In this document: positions 6,733-15,400 of the stretch, in pieces | Numbering within the stretch: position 1 is the stretch's first letter | Layout of the letters: each line of letters opens with the position of its first letter | IMG/VR virus record: IMGVR_UViG_3300029787_000208 | Coordinates: 1-31,659 of that record | Reading direction: 5' to 3' (one strand) | Source: a virus | Length of the DNA stretch: 31,659 nucleotides | Program-made: the position numbers and the translations under genes | Notes under the pieces: model-generated | The model's input: the letters and a program-made list of their open reading frames with translations, nothing else | Databases searched by the model: none | Told to the model about the DNA's origin: nothing

Positions 6733-7572
6733 ATGCAAGAGAACGCAGTAGCATTAAAAGTAGATAACATGAACCTAGCTGACGCAATGGGCTTCTCTGC
6801 CCCTACAGGACAGTCACAGTCTACGCTAGCCAGGATTACAGGAACAGTTATACAGGAGGTTATAGATGGTAAGGTAGCATCTTCTCCTGTGTTTAAGATT
6901 GTGACTGAGGACGATACAGTATTTGCAAGGAAGGTAGATGTACGCCTGTTTGCTGAACGACAGAAGTGGCAGCGTTGGGATAGTGAGAACAAGACTATGC
7001 AAAAGTCTGTCATGTCAACTAACTTAAATCACGACATGAAAGATACGATTGGTACGTTCAATCTTGGTAGGCCATCAGGTTACATCAAAGACTTCGCTGC
7101 ACTACCTAAAGATCAACAAGACTTGATCCGTAGTATCAGTCGTGTAAAGGTTATAATGGGTATGGCTACACTCACAGGTGCTTTCTACGAGGGTGGTGCT
7201 CCTGCTGATGGATATGATCAAGAGTTCGCTTTTGTCATGGATGTAAAGAACCGTGATAGCTTAAAGTCTATCGATACTACAGTAGGTAAGTTAATCAAGA
7301 AGCGTATCAATCCTGCAGAGCAGAGCATAGCTTTGTTAGGAGAGACACAAACTTTACCAAATGGTAATCCTTTCATGGTGATTGGTGCTTCACTAAGTGA
7401 CTTTGTTGGTTTGCAAGAAGGTGACAACGATACTCTACAAGATTTTCTAGACTACGTTGGTGCTAACAATGATTATGTTACTACCAAGTGGGCAGAGAAC
7501 AATGTAGAAACTATATCTGCCAGTGAGCAAAACATTGTATCTAACATAGTAGATGTGGAGGACTTTGAATAG
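6733..7572 (+). CDS. Candidate phage single-stranded DNA-binding protein (279 aa)
   Basis: No domain is recognised with certainty. The protein is soluble and mixed alpha/beta in appearance, and it ends in an acidic tail (NIVDVEDFE) with a near-terminal Phe, similar in style to the acidic tails of SSB and T7 gp2.5 that recruit polymerase and other replication proteins. It lies directly after the polymerase and before the recombination nuclease, where T7-like genomes keep gp2.5. It is the first gene after the promoter at 6667-6695, which suits a protein needed in quantity. The SSB role is inferred from tail and position only; another replication accessory protein is possible. Confidence 0.6.
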   Translation: MQENAVALKVDNMNLADAMGFSAPTGQSQSTLARITGTVIQEVIDGKVASSPVFKIVTEDDTVFARKVDVRLFAERQKWQRWDSENKTMQKSVMSTNLNHDMKDTIGTFNLGRPSGYIKDFAALPKDQQDLIRSISRVKVIMGMATLTGAFYEGGAPADGYDQEFAFVMDVKNRDSLKSIDTTVGKLIKKRINPAEQSIALLGETQTLPNGNPFMVIGASLSDFVGLQEGDNDTLQDFLDYVGANNDYVTTKWAENNVETISASEQNIVSNIVDVEDFE

Positions 7573-8435
7573 TGAATCACCCTGCTGAATTAGCTTTGCA
7601 CCAGTATCTAAGGGATGCCATTGACGGTAAGTCTAAGATGTCAAAAGATATCATTGATAAAATAAAAGATGATATTGGTGAGGCTCTTGATAAACAGTTC
7701 AATGAACCTGAAGGTAAGAAAGAGTTTAAACTAAGGATGTCCAATGTTGGGCGTCCTAAATGCCAGCTTTGGTTTGAGAAGAATAACCCAGCGCATCAAG
7801 ACGTATTGCCTACATCATTCAAGATTAATATGATCTTTGGAGATATGATAGAGGCGTTACTGAAAGGTTTGCTACGTGCTTCTGGGGTAGAGTTTGGTGA
7901 TAACAAAAAGGTATCACTGCCTCTATCTGACACAGAAGAGATATCTGGTGAGTACGACATGCTGCTAGATGATAAGATAGATGATGTTAAGTCAGCTAGT
8001 AACTGGTCATACGACAACAAGTTTGTAGACTTCTACACGCTTGAGAAAGGTGATGGGTTTGGCTACGTGCCACAGCTTGTTGGTTACTCTGAGGCAGCTA
8101 ACAAGAAGGTAGGTGGCTGGTGGGTTGTTAATAAGAACAATGGTAGCTTCAAGTATGTGTCAGCAGCAGAGGTAGACAAGGACGCAGTTCTACAAAAAAT
8201 AAAGGATGTCCATGAGTATCTCAAGACTGACGCACCATTTGAGAGATGCTTTACAGATGAGCCAGAGTCGTACAGAGGTGTGAACAGTGGTAACTACAAG
8301 TTACCTATGGATTGTAACTTCTGCTCACACAAAGCTAAGTGCTGGCCTACACTAAAGAGCTTACCATCTAAGGTGTATAAAGGCAAAAGAGAAGCACCTA
8401 TAGTACATTACACTAGACTGAAAGGCGAATACTAA
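7572..8435 (+). CDS. Cas4/RecB-like PD-(D/E)XK nuclease with four-cysteine cluster
   Basis: Likely exonuclease for host DNA breakdown or recombination. The nuclease core is visible as SGEYDML (D129) followed by the D-x-K signature DDVKSAS (D138, K140) and a motif with Q168 and Y172 (PQLVGY). One cysteine lies upstream (GRPKC, C64) and three cluster near the C-terminus (C248, C251, C257 in CNFCSHKAKC), the arrangement that holds a 4Fe-4S cluster in Cas4 and AddB. No cas1/cas2 or repeats are nearby, so a CRISPR role is not indicated. Start is GTG at 7572, overlapping the previous TAG, with GGAGG about 10 bases upstream. Confidence 0.8.
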   Translation: MNHPAELALHQYLRDAIDGKSKMSKDIIDKIKDDIGEALDKQFNEPEGKKEFKLRMSNVGRPKCQLWFEKNNPAHQDVLPTSFKINMIFGDMIEALLKGLLRASGVEFGDNKKVSLPLSDTEEISGEYDMLLDDKIDDVKSASNWSYDNKFVDFYTLEKGDGFGYVPQLVGYSEAANKKVGGWWVVNKNNGSFKYVSAAEVDKDAVLQKIKDVHEYLKTDAPFERCFTDEPESYRGVNSGNYKLPMDCNFCSHKAKCWPTLKSLPSKVYKGKREAPIVHYTRLKGEY

Positions 8436-8639
8436 ATGAGTAAGGTGACAATAAACGACAAAGAATATGACACAGACAGTATGACAGAAGAACAGCTAGA
8501 GTTGCTAAACGTCTTACAGCAGAACACAGTCATAGCTAATCAGCTAGATCACCAGATACAGTGTGTACGTGCTGTAGGTAAGGTAAAGCTAGAAGAGCTT
8601 GTTAAGTTACTAGATGTTAAAGAAGAGAAGAAGACATAG
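8436..8639 (+). CDS. Small helical protein, DUF6447-like (67 aa)
   Basis: Starts MSKVTINDKEYDTDSM followed by two amphipathic helices, a pattern I recognise from the small phage DUF6447-type proteins of unknown function. It begins one base after the upstream TAA and overlaps endonuclease I by 26 bases. An AAAGG lies about 12 bases upstream. Charged, without signal or membrane span. The family assignment is from memory of the N-terminal pattern and is moderate. Confidence 0.7.
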   Translation: MSKVTINDKEYDTDSMTEEQLELLNVLQQNTVIANQLDHQIQCVRAVGKVKLEELVKLLDVKEEKKT

Positions 8640-9063
8640 CACTAGAAGATATCGCAGTGGATTAGAGAATGATGTAGCTGCATATCTGAAGAAGCATCAA
8701 AAGAAAGTCAGGTACGAGCGTTTAAAAATAGAGTGGGAAGACTTACGATATAGAACGTACACGCCTGACTTTATACTTGATAATGGTATCATAATAGAAA
8801 CCAAAGGCATCTTTGACGTAGAGGATAGACGCAAACACTTAGCTGTACGGAGACAACATCCAGAGCTAGACATTCGTTTCGTATTTAGTAACTGCAAAGC
8901 AAAGCTGTATAAGGGATCAAAGACAAGGTACTGTGATTGGTGTGACAAGTATGATTTCAAGTGGGAACACAGGATCATACCTGAAGATTGGCTAAAAGAG
9001 AAAGGTGAACCTATAACAGTGAATACAATACTGTTCAAAGGTAAAAAGAAGGTGGCAATATGA
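8614..9063 (+). CDS. Endonuclease I, Holliday junction resolvase (T7 gp3-like)
   Basis: Cuts branched DNA such as Holliday junctions and helps degrade host DNA. The 149-aa sequence follows T7 endonuclease I closely: RSGLEND (E18), TYTPDF (D52), NGIIIETKG (E62, K64), then RKHL, RQHPELDIRFVFSN and KLYKGSKT. These equal the T7 catalytic set E20, D55, E65 and K67. Two cysteines near 107 and 110 (YCDWC) are extra to T7. The ATG at 8614 lies inside the preceding gene and has no strong Shine-Dalgarno, so translation is probably coupled; no other start in frame would keep the N-terminal RSGLE motif. Confidence 0.93.
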   Translation: MLKKRRRHSTRRYRSGLENDVAAYLKKHQKKVRYERLKIEWEDLRYRTYTPDFILDNGIIIETKGIFDVEDRRKHLAVRRQHPELDIRFVFSNCKAKLYKGSKTRYCDWCDKYDFKWEHRIIPEDWLKEKGEPITVNTILFKGKKKVAI

Positions 9064-9413
9064 AATATGTAATAGGAGATGATGAGGTAGCTTTAGTTTT
9101 AAAGCCATGTGCCTTTGACAAAAGAGGTAAGTGGACAGGAGAGATGAACACTGGACTTGTAGTAGGACAAATAAAACTACTTAGTTCAGATGATGTATCT
9201 TACGTTGTACATTTAGCTACACTGATGGGTGCTTTTTTAGAGCTTGCACAACACGATGACGAGTTGTATAATGCAGTAGAAGAACACAGAAATGATTTGA
9301 TAGGTTTAGAACATAGGCTACAAGAAGATAATACTTTGTATGAAAAGGTAGAAGGTACGGATGGCAAGGTTCTAAAGCTAACTCGATTTACTAAGACACA
9401 AGGAAACGCATAA
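9060..9413 (+). CDS. Hypothetical protein (117 aa)
   Basis: I do not recognise a family. The sequence has a beta-rich first half (VALVLKPCAF, GLVVGQIKLL), a short hydrophobic helix (VVHLATLMGAFLELA) and an acidic helical second half ending in a basic tail. ATGA overlap with endonuclease I and TAATG overlap with the next gene place it in the replication operon. GGTGG lies about 6 bases before the ATG. No membrane span or catalytic motif is evident. Confidence 0.65.
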   Translation: MKYVIGDDEVALVLKPCAFDKRGKWTGEMNTGLVVGQIKLLSSDDVSYVVHLATLMGAFLELAQHDDELYNAVEEHRNDLIGLEHRLQEDNTLYEKVEGTDGKVLKLTRFTKTQGNA

Positions 9414-9715
9414 TGAGTGTAATAACTATGGCAGATCAAACTATTGATGTATCTGATATAATAAATGGTGATACTACATTTAACTACGACAGTGTAAACA
9501 AACCAGCACACTACAACTTAACTGATGGTATAGAGTGTATTGATTACATTAAGCAGGTATTAGGACTACACGGCTTTGTAGCTTACTGTAGAGGCAATGT
9601 AATAAAGTACAATCACAGAGCAGCTTACAAGAACGCTACACCTGTAGAGGATTTAAAGAAAGCACAACAGTATTTAACATGGGCAAATGAAACACTGAAG
9701 GAGATACATAAGTGA
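9413..9715 (+). CDS. DUF3310 protein (SaV-like)
   Basis: Contains the DUF3310 signature: KPAHYN, DGIECIDYIKQVL, FVAYCRGNVIKYNHRA and a C-terminal DLKKAQQYLTWANE helix. This family is common in phage nucleotide-metabolism regions and is sometimes annotated as nucleotide kinase-like, but its function is not established. About 30 N-terminal residues precede the domain. AAGGAA lies about 7 bases before the ATG, and TAATG couples it to the upstream gene. Its position just before the ribonucleotide reductase fits a nucleotide-pool role. Confidence 0.88.
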   Translation: MSVITMADQTIDVSDIINGDTTFNYDSVNKPAHYNLTDGIECIDYIKQVLGLHGFVAYCRGNVIKYNHRAAYKNATPVEDLKKAQQYLTWANETLKEIHK

Positions 9716-9891
9716 ACGGCATGAACAAAAAGTTTAGCGTTACATTTTTATTAGAGGTAGACGAAGCCTGTAACGTGCTATCAACTGTACAAGATGCACA
9801 CGAGGAGGATGTGCGTGACTTAATACACAACACGTTTCACGACATAGATGATGTGAAGATAGATAACTTAAACATTAAGGAGAGGGCATGA
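9712..9891 (+). CDS. Small hypothetical protein (59 aa)
   Basis: A short frame between DUF3310 and the reductase. I chose GTG 9712 as start: it overlaps the upstream TGA as GTGA and lies 8 bases after GGAG, whereas the in-frame ATG at 9721 would be 17 bases away. The product has a beta strand (KKFSVTFLLEVDE) followed by an acidic helix and a strand (DVKIDNLNI). It ends in ATGA overlap with the reductase. No family recognised. Confidence 0.7.
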   Translation: MNGMNKKFSVTFLLEVDEACNVLSTVQDAHEEDVRDLIHNTFHDIDDVKIDNLNIKERA

Positions 9892-11837
9892 TTAACGCAA
9901 GCGACATAGAAGCGTTTGAATACTACAACAACGTAGACACTGGTGAAGTATTACCTACTGACTACCAGACTTTTATACATCAGTCCAGGTATTCTAAGTG
10001 GATGCCAGAAGAAAAGAAAAGGGAGAACTGGAGAGAGACAGTACAACGCTACATGGATAACATAGTTGATGGTAAAGTATCACCAGAAGAACAGCTACAA
10101 ATAGAGGATGCTATTATTAATCTAGAAGTAATGCCATCCATGAGAGCCATGATGACTGCAGGGCCAGCAGCAGACCGTGATAACACATGCATATATAACT
10201 GTAGTTACCTAGCCGTAGATGACCCTAAAGCCTTCGATGAGGCTATGTTCATTCTTCTTTGTGGTACTGGTGTCGGGTTCAGTGTAGAGAGACAATACAT
10301 CAACAAGCTCCCTGAAGTCCCTGTTCTCTATCACTCTGATACTACTATCGTTGTTAAGGACAGCAAGGAGGGGTGGGCTAAAGCGTTCAGACAAGTGTTG
10401 GCTCTCCTATGGGCTGGTGAAATACCTAAATGGGATATGTCTCTTGTACGTCCAGCAGGTGCTAGGTTAAAGACATTTGGCGGTAGAGCAAGTGGTCCTG
10501 CTCCCTTGATTGATTTGTTTAGATTTACTGTACAAACATTTAAATTTGCTGAAGGACGTAAGCTCAATGCTTTAGAGTGTCACGACATCATGTGCTTTAT
10601 AGGACAGATAGTTGTCTCTGGCGGTGTAAGACGTAGTGCTATGATCTCTTTGTCTAACCTCAGTGATGATCGTATGCGTCACGCTAAGTCAGGGCAGTGG
10701 TGGGAGACAGCAGGGCATCGTGCTCTAGCTAATAACTCTGTGTGTTATACGGAGAGGCCAGATATGGAATCATTCTTACGTGAGTGGACATCTTTGGTAG
10801 AGAGTAAGTCAGGTGAGAGAGGAATATTTAACCGTGAAGCATCTAAGAAACAAGCTGCAAAAAATGGTAGGCGTGACAGCGAGTGGGACTTTGGGACTAA
10901 TCCATGTAGTGAGATCATATTGCGTCCGAATCAGTTCTGCAATCTTACTGAAGTTGTGGTTAGGGCAGAGGATACTATTGAATCTCTTGAGCGAAAGGTA
11001 CGTATTGCAACACTTTTGGGAACAATTCAATCCACCTACACAAAGTTTCCATACTTGCGAAAGGTGTGGCAGCGAAATACAGAAGAAGAACGCTTGTTGG
11101 GTGTGTCACTCACAGGGATAATGGACAATCCACTAATGACCACAAAGAACAAAGGTCTAGAAAAAACATTGGAGCACCTAAAGAATGTCGCTATTTCTAC
11201 TAACGCTGAACTTGCTAGCAATCTCAATATACCCACGTCTACTGCAATTAGCTGCGTTAAGCCATCGGGAACGATCTCCCAGTTGGTTGACAGTGCGTCT
11301 GGTATTCATCCTCGCCACAGTGCATATTATATCCGTACTGTACGCGCTGATACCAACGACCCCTTAACTAAACTTATGGTGGATCAAGGCATACCTAACG
11401 AGCCGTGTGTTATGAAGCCTGATAGTACAGTAGTGTTTAGCTTCCCTATCAAGTCACCAGATAAAGCAGTGCTGAGAGATGATCTAACAGCCATAGAGCA
11501 GCTAGAGACTTGGCTTATGTATCAGCGACACTGGTGTGAGCACAAGCCCTCAGTGACGATTACAGTGCGTGATGAGGAGTGGCTAGAGGTAGCTTCATTT
11601 GTGTACAAACACTTTGATGAGATGAGTGGTATATCTTTCTTGCCTCACTCAGATCACACATATCAGCAAGCACCATATCAAGAGGTGGGTAGGTCAGACT
11701 ATAGAATGTTAGATTCACTGATGCCAGTTAGCATTGATTGGTCTAAGCTATCTGATTACGAAGAAGATGATAACACAGCATCTATGCAAACACTAGCGTG
11801 TAGTGGTGATAGCTGTGAAATAGTAGACTTAACGTGA
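9888..11837 (+). CDS. nrdJ: Class II ribonucleotide reductase, adenosylcobalamin-dependent
   Basis: Reduces ribonucleotides to deoxyribonucleotides for phage DNA synthesis, using a cobalamin-derived radical. The thiyl-radical cysteine and catalytic glutamate are in TNPCSEIIL (C340, E342). A redox cysteine lies at C351 (FCNLTE), the same 11-residue spacing as C408 and C419 in Lactobacillus RTPR, with its likely partner among C101 and C105. The swinging C-terminal pair is CSGDSC (C638, C643). At 649 aa it is shorter than the 739-aa RTPR. No small subunit or activase gene is present, as expected for class II, and oxygen is not needed. ATGA coupling with the upstream gene. Confidence 0.93.
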   Translation: MINASDIEAFEYYNNVDTGEVLPTDYQTFIHQSRYSKWMPEEKKRENWRETVQRYMDNIVDGKVSPEEQLQIEDAIINLEVMPSMRAMMTAGPAADRDNTCIYNCSYLAVDDPKAFDEAMFILLCGTGVGFSVERQYINKLPEVPVLYHSDTTIVVKDSKEGWAKAFRQVLALLWAGEIPKWDMSLVRPAGARLKTFGGRASGPAPLIDLFRFTVQTFKFAEGRKLNALECHDIMCFIGQIVVSGGVRRSAMISLSNLSDDRMRHAKSGQWWETAGHRALANNSVCYTERPDMESFLREWTSLVESKSGERGIFNREASKKQAAKNGRRDSEWDFGTNPCSEIILRPNQFCNLTEVVVRAEDTIESLERKVRIATLLGTIQSTYTKFPYLRKVWQRNTEEERLLGVSLTGIMDNPLMTTKNKGLEKTLEHLKNVAISTNAELASNLNIPTSTAISCVKPSGTISQLVDSASGIHPRHSAYYIRTVRADTNDPLTKLMVDQGIPNEPCVMKPDSTVVFSFPIKSPDKAVLRDDLTAIEQLETWLMYQRHWCEHKPSVTITVRDEEWLEVASFVYKHFDEMSGISFLPHSDHTYQQAPYQEVGRSDYRMLDSLMPVSIDWSKLSDYEEDDNTASMQTLACSGDSCEIVDLT

Positions 11838-11849
11838 AGGAAAATGTAA

Positions 11850-12041
11850 ATGAAATGGATACTAGTCCTTATCTTTTTTAATGAAGGACTGCACTACGCA
11901 CAAACACAGCCTTACTTATACGAGAACTACGATATATGTAAGGATGCAGCAGATGAGGTGAAAGAAGTGTATATAAAGAATATGCCACATGAAGATGCAG
12001 AAGTTATGGCGTTTTGTGCCGCACTACCACGGCGACCATGA
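11850..12041 (+). CDS. Small exported or anchored 'MKW' protein with Cys pair (63 aa)
   Basis: Hydrophobic leader MKWILVLIFF, then a polar segment with C30 and C56 and a C-terminal FCAALPRRP. It shares its layout with the 90-aa product at 2509-2781. AAGGAAAA lies just upstream of the ATG, and the gene starts 12 bases after the reductase stop. A periplasmic or membrane-attached place with an intramolecular disulfide is inferred. Function unknown. Confidence 0.7.
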   Translation: MKWILVLIFFNEGLHYAQTQPYLYENYDICKDAADEVKEVYIKNMPHEDAEVMAFCAALPRRP

Positions 12042-12241
12042 CCATAGAGAGTGAAGCAAGAGAACACATGGAAAGAAAGCAAAGACTTTTTTATGAGGGG
12101 CTATTAAAAAAGTTAGAGCCTGTCAAGCAACACATAGATGAATACTTGCCTGACAGCAAGAACAAAGTTAGAGCTTTAGAAAGCGTAGATGATGTAGGTA
12201 TGATATCTAAATACGCTGCAGAGCTACGTGGACTAAAGTAA
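12038..12241 (+). CDS. Small helical protein (67 aa), last gene of the + strand run
   Basis: Charged helical protein without a recognised family. I start at ATG 12038, which overlaps the previous stop as ATGA; an in-frame ATG at 12014 would overlap the MKW gene by 28 bases and adds a Thr-rich stretch that looks non-native. No clear Shine-Dalgarno, so coupling is assumed. Its stop at 12239-12241 is 2 bases from the stop of a likely minus-strand gene. Confidence 0.65.
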   Translation: MTIESEAREHMERKQRLFYEGLLKKLEPVKQHIDEYLPDSKNKVRALESVDDVGMISKYAAELRGLK

Positions 12242-12243
12242 TA

Positions 12244-12417
12244 CTAATCTAGTTTAGCACTAGGTGGACACTGTTGACTTTCATCCCATAAGACTATGTG
12301 GTGAGGCCAGTAGTAGTACCTGGTGCTAATCTCTTTTGGGCATCTGTATTCACAAACTGTGTACATAGTAGCTATTGGAGCCATGCCAAAGAATACACCA
12401 GTTAGAGCACATATCAC
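12244..12417 (-). CDS. Small Cys-containing membrane protein, likely missed gene (57 aa)
   Basis: A 57-codon minus-strand frame begins with GTG overlapping the TGA of the 1229-aa gene (GTGA) and ends at a TAG 2 bases from the opposing gene's stop. The N-terminus is hydrophobic (ICALTGVFFGMAPIATMYTV, one likely span), followed by a polar tail with Tyr-Tyr-Tyr-Trp and cysteines at 3, 22, 26 and 50. No strong Shine-Dalgarno. It fills a gap that would otherwise be the largest non-coding stretch in the window. Family not recognised. Confidence 0.5.
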   Translation of the reverse strand: MICALTGVFFGMAPIATMYTVCEYRCPKEISTRYYYWPHHIVLWDESQQCPPSAKLD

Positions 12418-15400
12418 AGGCCAGTTTTTATCTTGAGGTTAAGATGATCTATGTAGGATTCGTATGTTTTAAGTTCTCTAAAGTTAAAATCTTTTAGTTC
12501 AGCATTTACACCCAAGCTCTTCATGTACTTCATAGCTTTAGCTTTTTGTCCTTTAGTGCCTTTAGTAGATGCTCTATATCTTTGTTGATCTATGTATCCA
12601 GTAGTGCCTACTATATCAAAGTATTGTCTTAACTCATTTCTAGCTTGAGTTAGCTCATGCTTAACACGTCCTCTTTTATCCTCTAAATCACTCTCTTTAA
12701 ATGTTTTACTTTGTATTAATCTTTGCATACGTCTTTCTAAAATAGGAGCTAGTGTTCCATTAAATATATTGTCATACGTAGGTATGTTTGATCTTTGATC
12801 TTGCTTCCATGACTGCAAGTTTGTCAACGTGTATGCTTGCTCTGTAGCTGTCTTACCTCGCTTTATGTTCAAGCCTAGTATACGAGCTAGTGGATTAGCA
12901 TCATAGATGTCACCCTCTCTGCTTGACACACGTAAGTTTTCACCTGTTAAAGTTTCAGACTCTCCTATCAAAACTTCTAGTATATTGTCAAAGTATTTAG
13001 TAGACGATTGTGTGAACGTAGTAAAGCCATCTGCTTGCCTAACGTCTTTAGCTATATCATTGTTAGCAAGAAAGCCTACTGATCTATTTATAGCATCTAA
13101 TGGACGTGTAGCACCTGCAGCTATATTACCAAGAGACTTATAAAGAGCATCTAAATCAGCACTCCTACCTTCATTAGCAAAAAAATCTAAGGCATTAAAT
13201 ACATCATTGCCAAACTGTACATCTCTGGCTACTTGACCTATAGCTAGTTGATTTCCTAGCTCTTCTAATAATTCAGGAGGAACAGTTTCTTTCTTTACAA
13301 TGAGATTACCTACTCGTCCAGCAGCTAAAAACAAAGAGAACGGAAACACATTTCTAACATCTATTACTGTGCCACTCACCTCTATCTCGTTTGTACCTAA
13401 TCCTTTCTTTTGTCTTTCATTGTCCATCTGCATAGCCATAACTAATGCAGAGCTACCTACTAAAGAACGAGCGAAAGCCTCATTAGTTTTTATACCAGGT
13501 TCTTTTTTAACTATGCGACTTGCAACCCCTGCAAAACTTAATGGACTCCACTGATAAGCTGTGGCTACAACATTATTCATAAATCTACCAAAAGGTATAA
13601 CAGTACCAAGCAAAGGTGTGTTAGATGCTTGTTCGACCCACTTAGCTGCACGACCTAACAATTGATCATCAGTGGTGTAATCTTTAGAAAACACAGAACG
13701 TAACGTGGTATCTACTGCACCGCCTATAACGTCATCATCTATTTTAGCTAGATCACCAGACTTTAATACATCAATTAGATTATCCCCATGCTTTAGTCTA
13801 ACATATTTATCTAGCTCAGTCATAAACATTTGTGACTTAGTAAATACATCCTGTACACGAACCCCTGTTATCATCATGGCAGCATCAGCAAATATTTCTG
13901 ACTTTTTTAATATACCATCTTCCATGTTCATGTTGTATCTTTTTGCAGTTCTCTCTACACCACCACCAACAGTTTCAAACAGTAATCCCTTTAGTTCTTT
14001 GTTGTCTTTTATCTCATCCATTAATCCTATAAACGAATCGTAAGTTGTTGTAGGATCAAGAAAGTTCTTCATCTTTTGTGCTTGTATATCTCTGTACACA
14101 CGAGCCTGTCTAAATAATTCTTTGCTTAACTTGGTATTACCTACACCTGCTGCACCCACACCAGCTATAGCTAACTGCCCACCAGCAAACAGATCAGCTA
14201 CACCCTGCCCTGCAAAGAACTGGGCGTAACCAGCTACGTTAGCTGCAGTTGTAGCAGGAGATGAAACTAAAAGACGTTTCCATACATTCTGTGCGTATCC
14301 TAATGGTCTTGCTCTTTTAGTTATACCTCCCAAACTTTCTTCACCTAATTGATCCCTGACTGCTTTTGATGCTACAGTTTGTGATAATATCTCGTTTCCT
14401 GCTACAACTCCTGCGTCTGTGGCTCTACGCACACTAGCCATAACACTAAGAGCACTACCAGCCTCGCTTGTAGTAGCAGCTATAATATCTCCTAAATCTA
14501 TGGCAAGAGATGCAGTCTCTCCTAGTTTTATTGATCCTCCTGTGGCTGTTAAAAATTCTTCTTTTATTTCTTCTAATTCTTTCTCAGGCATGTACTGTAA
14601 TAAGTTAGTCATTACATCAGATACTTTTGTCTTCTTAGAAAACTTAATGCCGTTCTCTAAAAATATCTTTGATAATCCACCTATGGGTATCTCAACCTTT
14701 GACTCTGCTTTTTGTTCCTTTGTGTAACCTAGCATTATTTTACTTAACAGGCTCTCTGGCATTTTCTGATTGCCCTCGCCTTTAGTTAATAATTTTTTAC
14801 CTGCACCAACCTTCTCAGACCAAGATCTAATGTCATCTTTTAATTGTTTAGCTGCTTTATCTACTGATTCTTTTTTAAGTAACGGTTTACCTATTGCCTC
14901 TCTTTCTAGTTTAGCCACTAATCTTTTTTGTTCTTTTATTTGTGCTTCAGGTGCTTTATCTTTCTGCATCTTTTTAAGTTGTTCTCTAGCTGACTTAAAC
15001 CTTTTAAGTGGAAACTCTGCAGCCCTACTTGCTGCTCTTGCACTATCTAAAGCCTCTCCTAGCCCAGAGACACCACCAAACTTACCAAACGTAAAGTGTA
15101 AGCCACCACCTACACCACCCAATGTAAGAGACAGGCCAGTTTGTAGTGCGCTATACTTGTCTTGAGCACCTACATCTAAATATATATCTTGTATAGCCAC
15201 ATCCTGATACCCAGCAAGTAAAGCATCGATAGCCGTAGTCTGAAGCACAGCTTTTTTAGCTGCTCTTTTAGTGCCAAACTTAACAACATTAGGCTTCATG
15301 TAACCCTTCTCAAGAACTACTTCACCACCTTCAACAACAGTTTTCTTAGCGGCCTTTTGTGCTGCTTCAAATCTTATCTTAGCCCTTGCAACTTTAGCTG

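Noticed and set aside
7572-8435. CRISPR-associated Cas4 as part of a CRISPR system
   Set aside because: No other cas gene or repeat array is present; a stand-alone phage nuclease fits better.
12230-12270. Hairpin terminator at the convergence of the two gene sets
   Set aside because: Only a weak CTAAA/TTTAG pairing with a long loop and no T-run; the interval is better explained by a small minus-strand gene.
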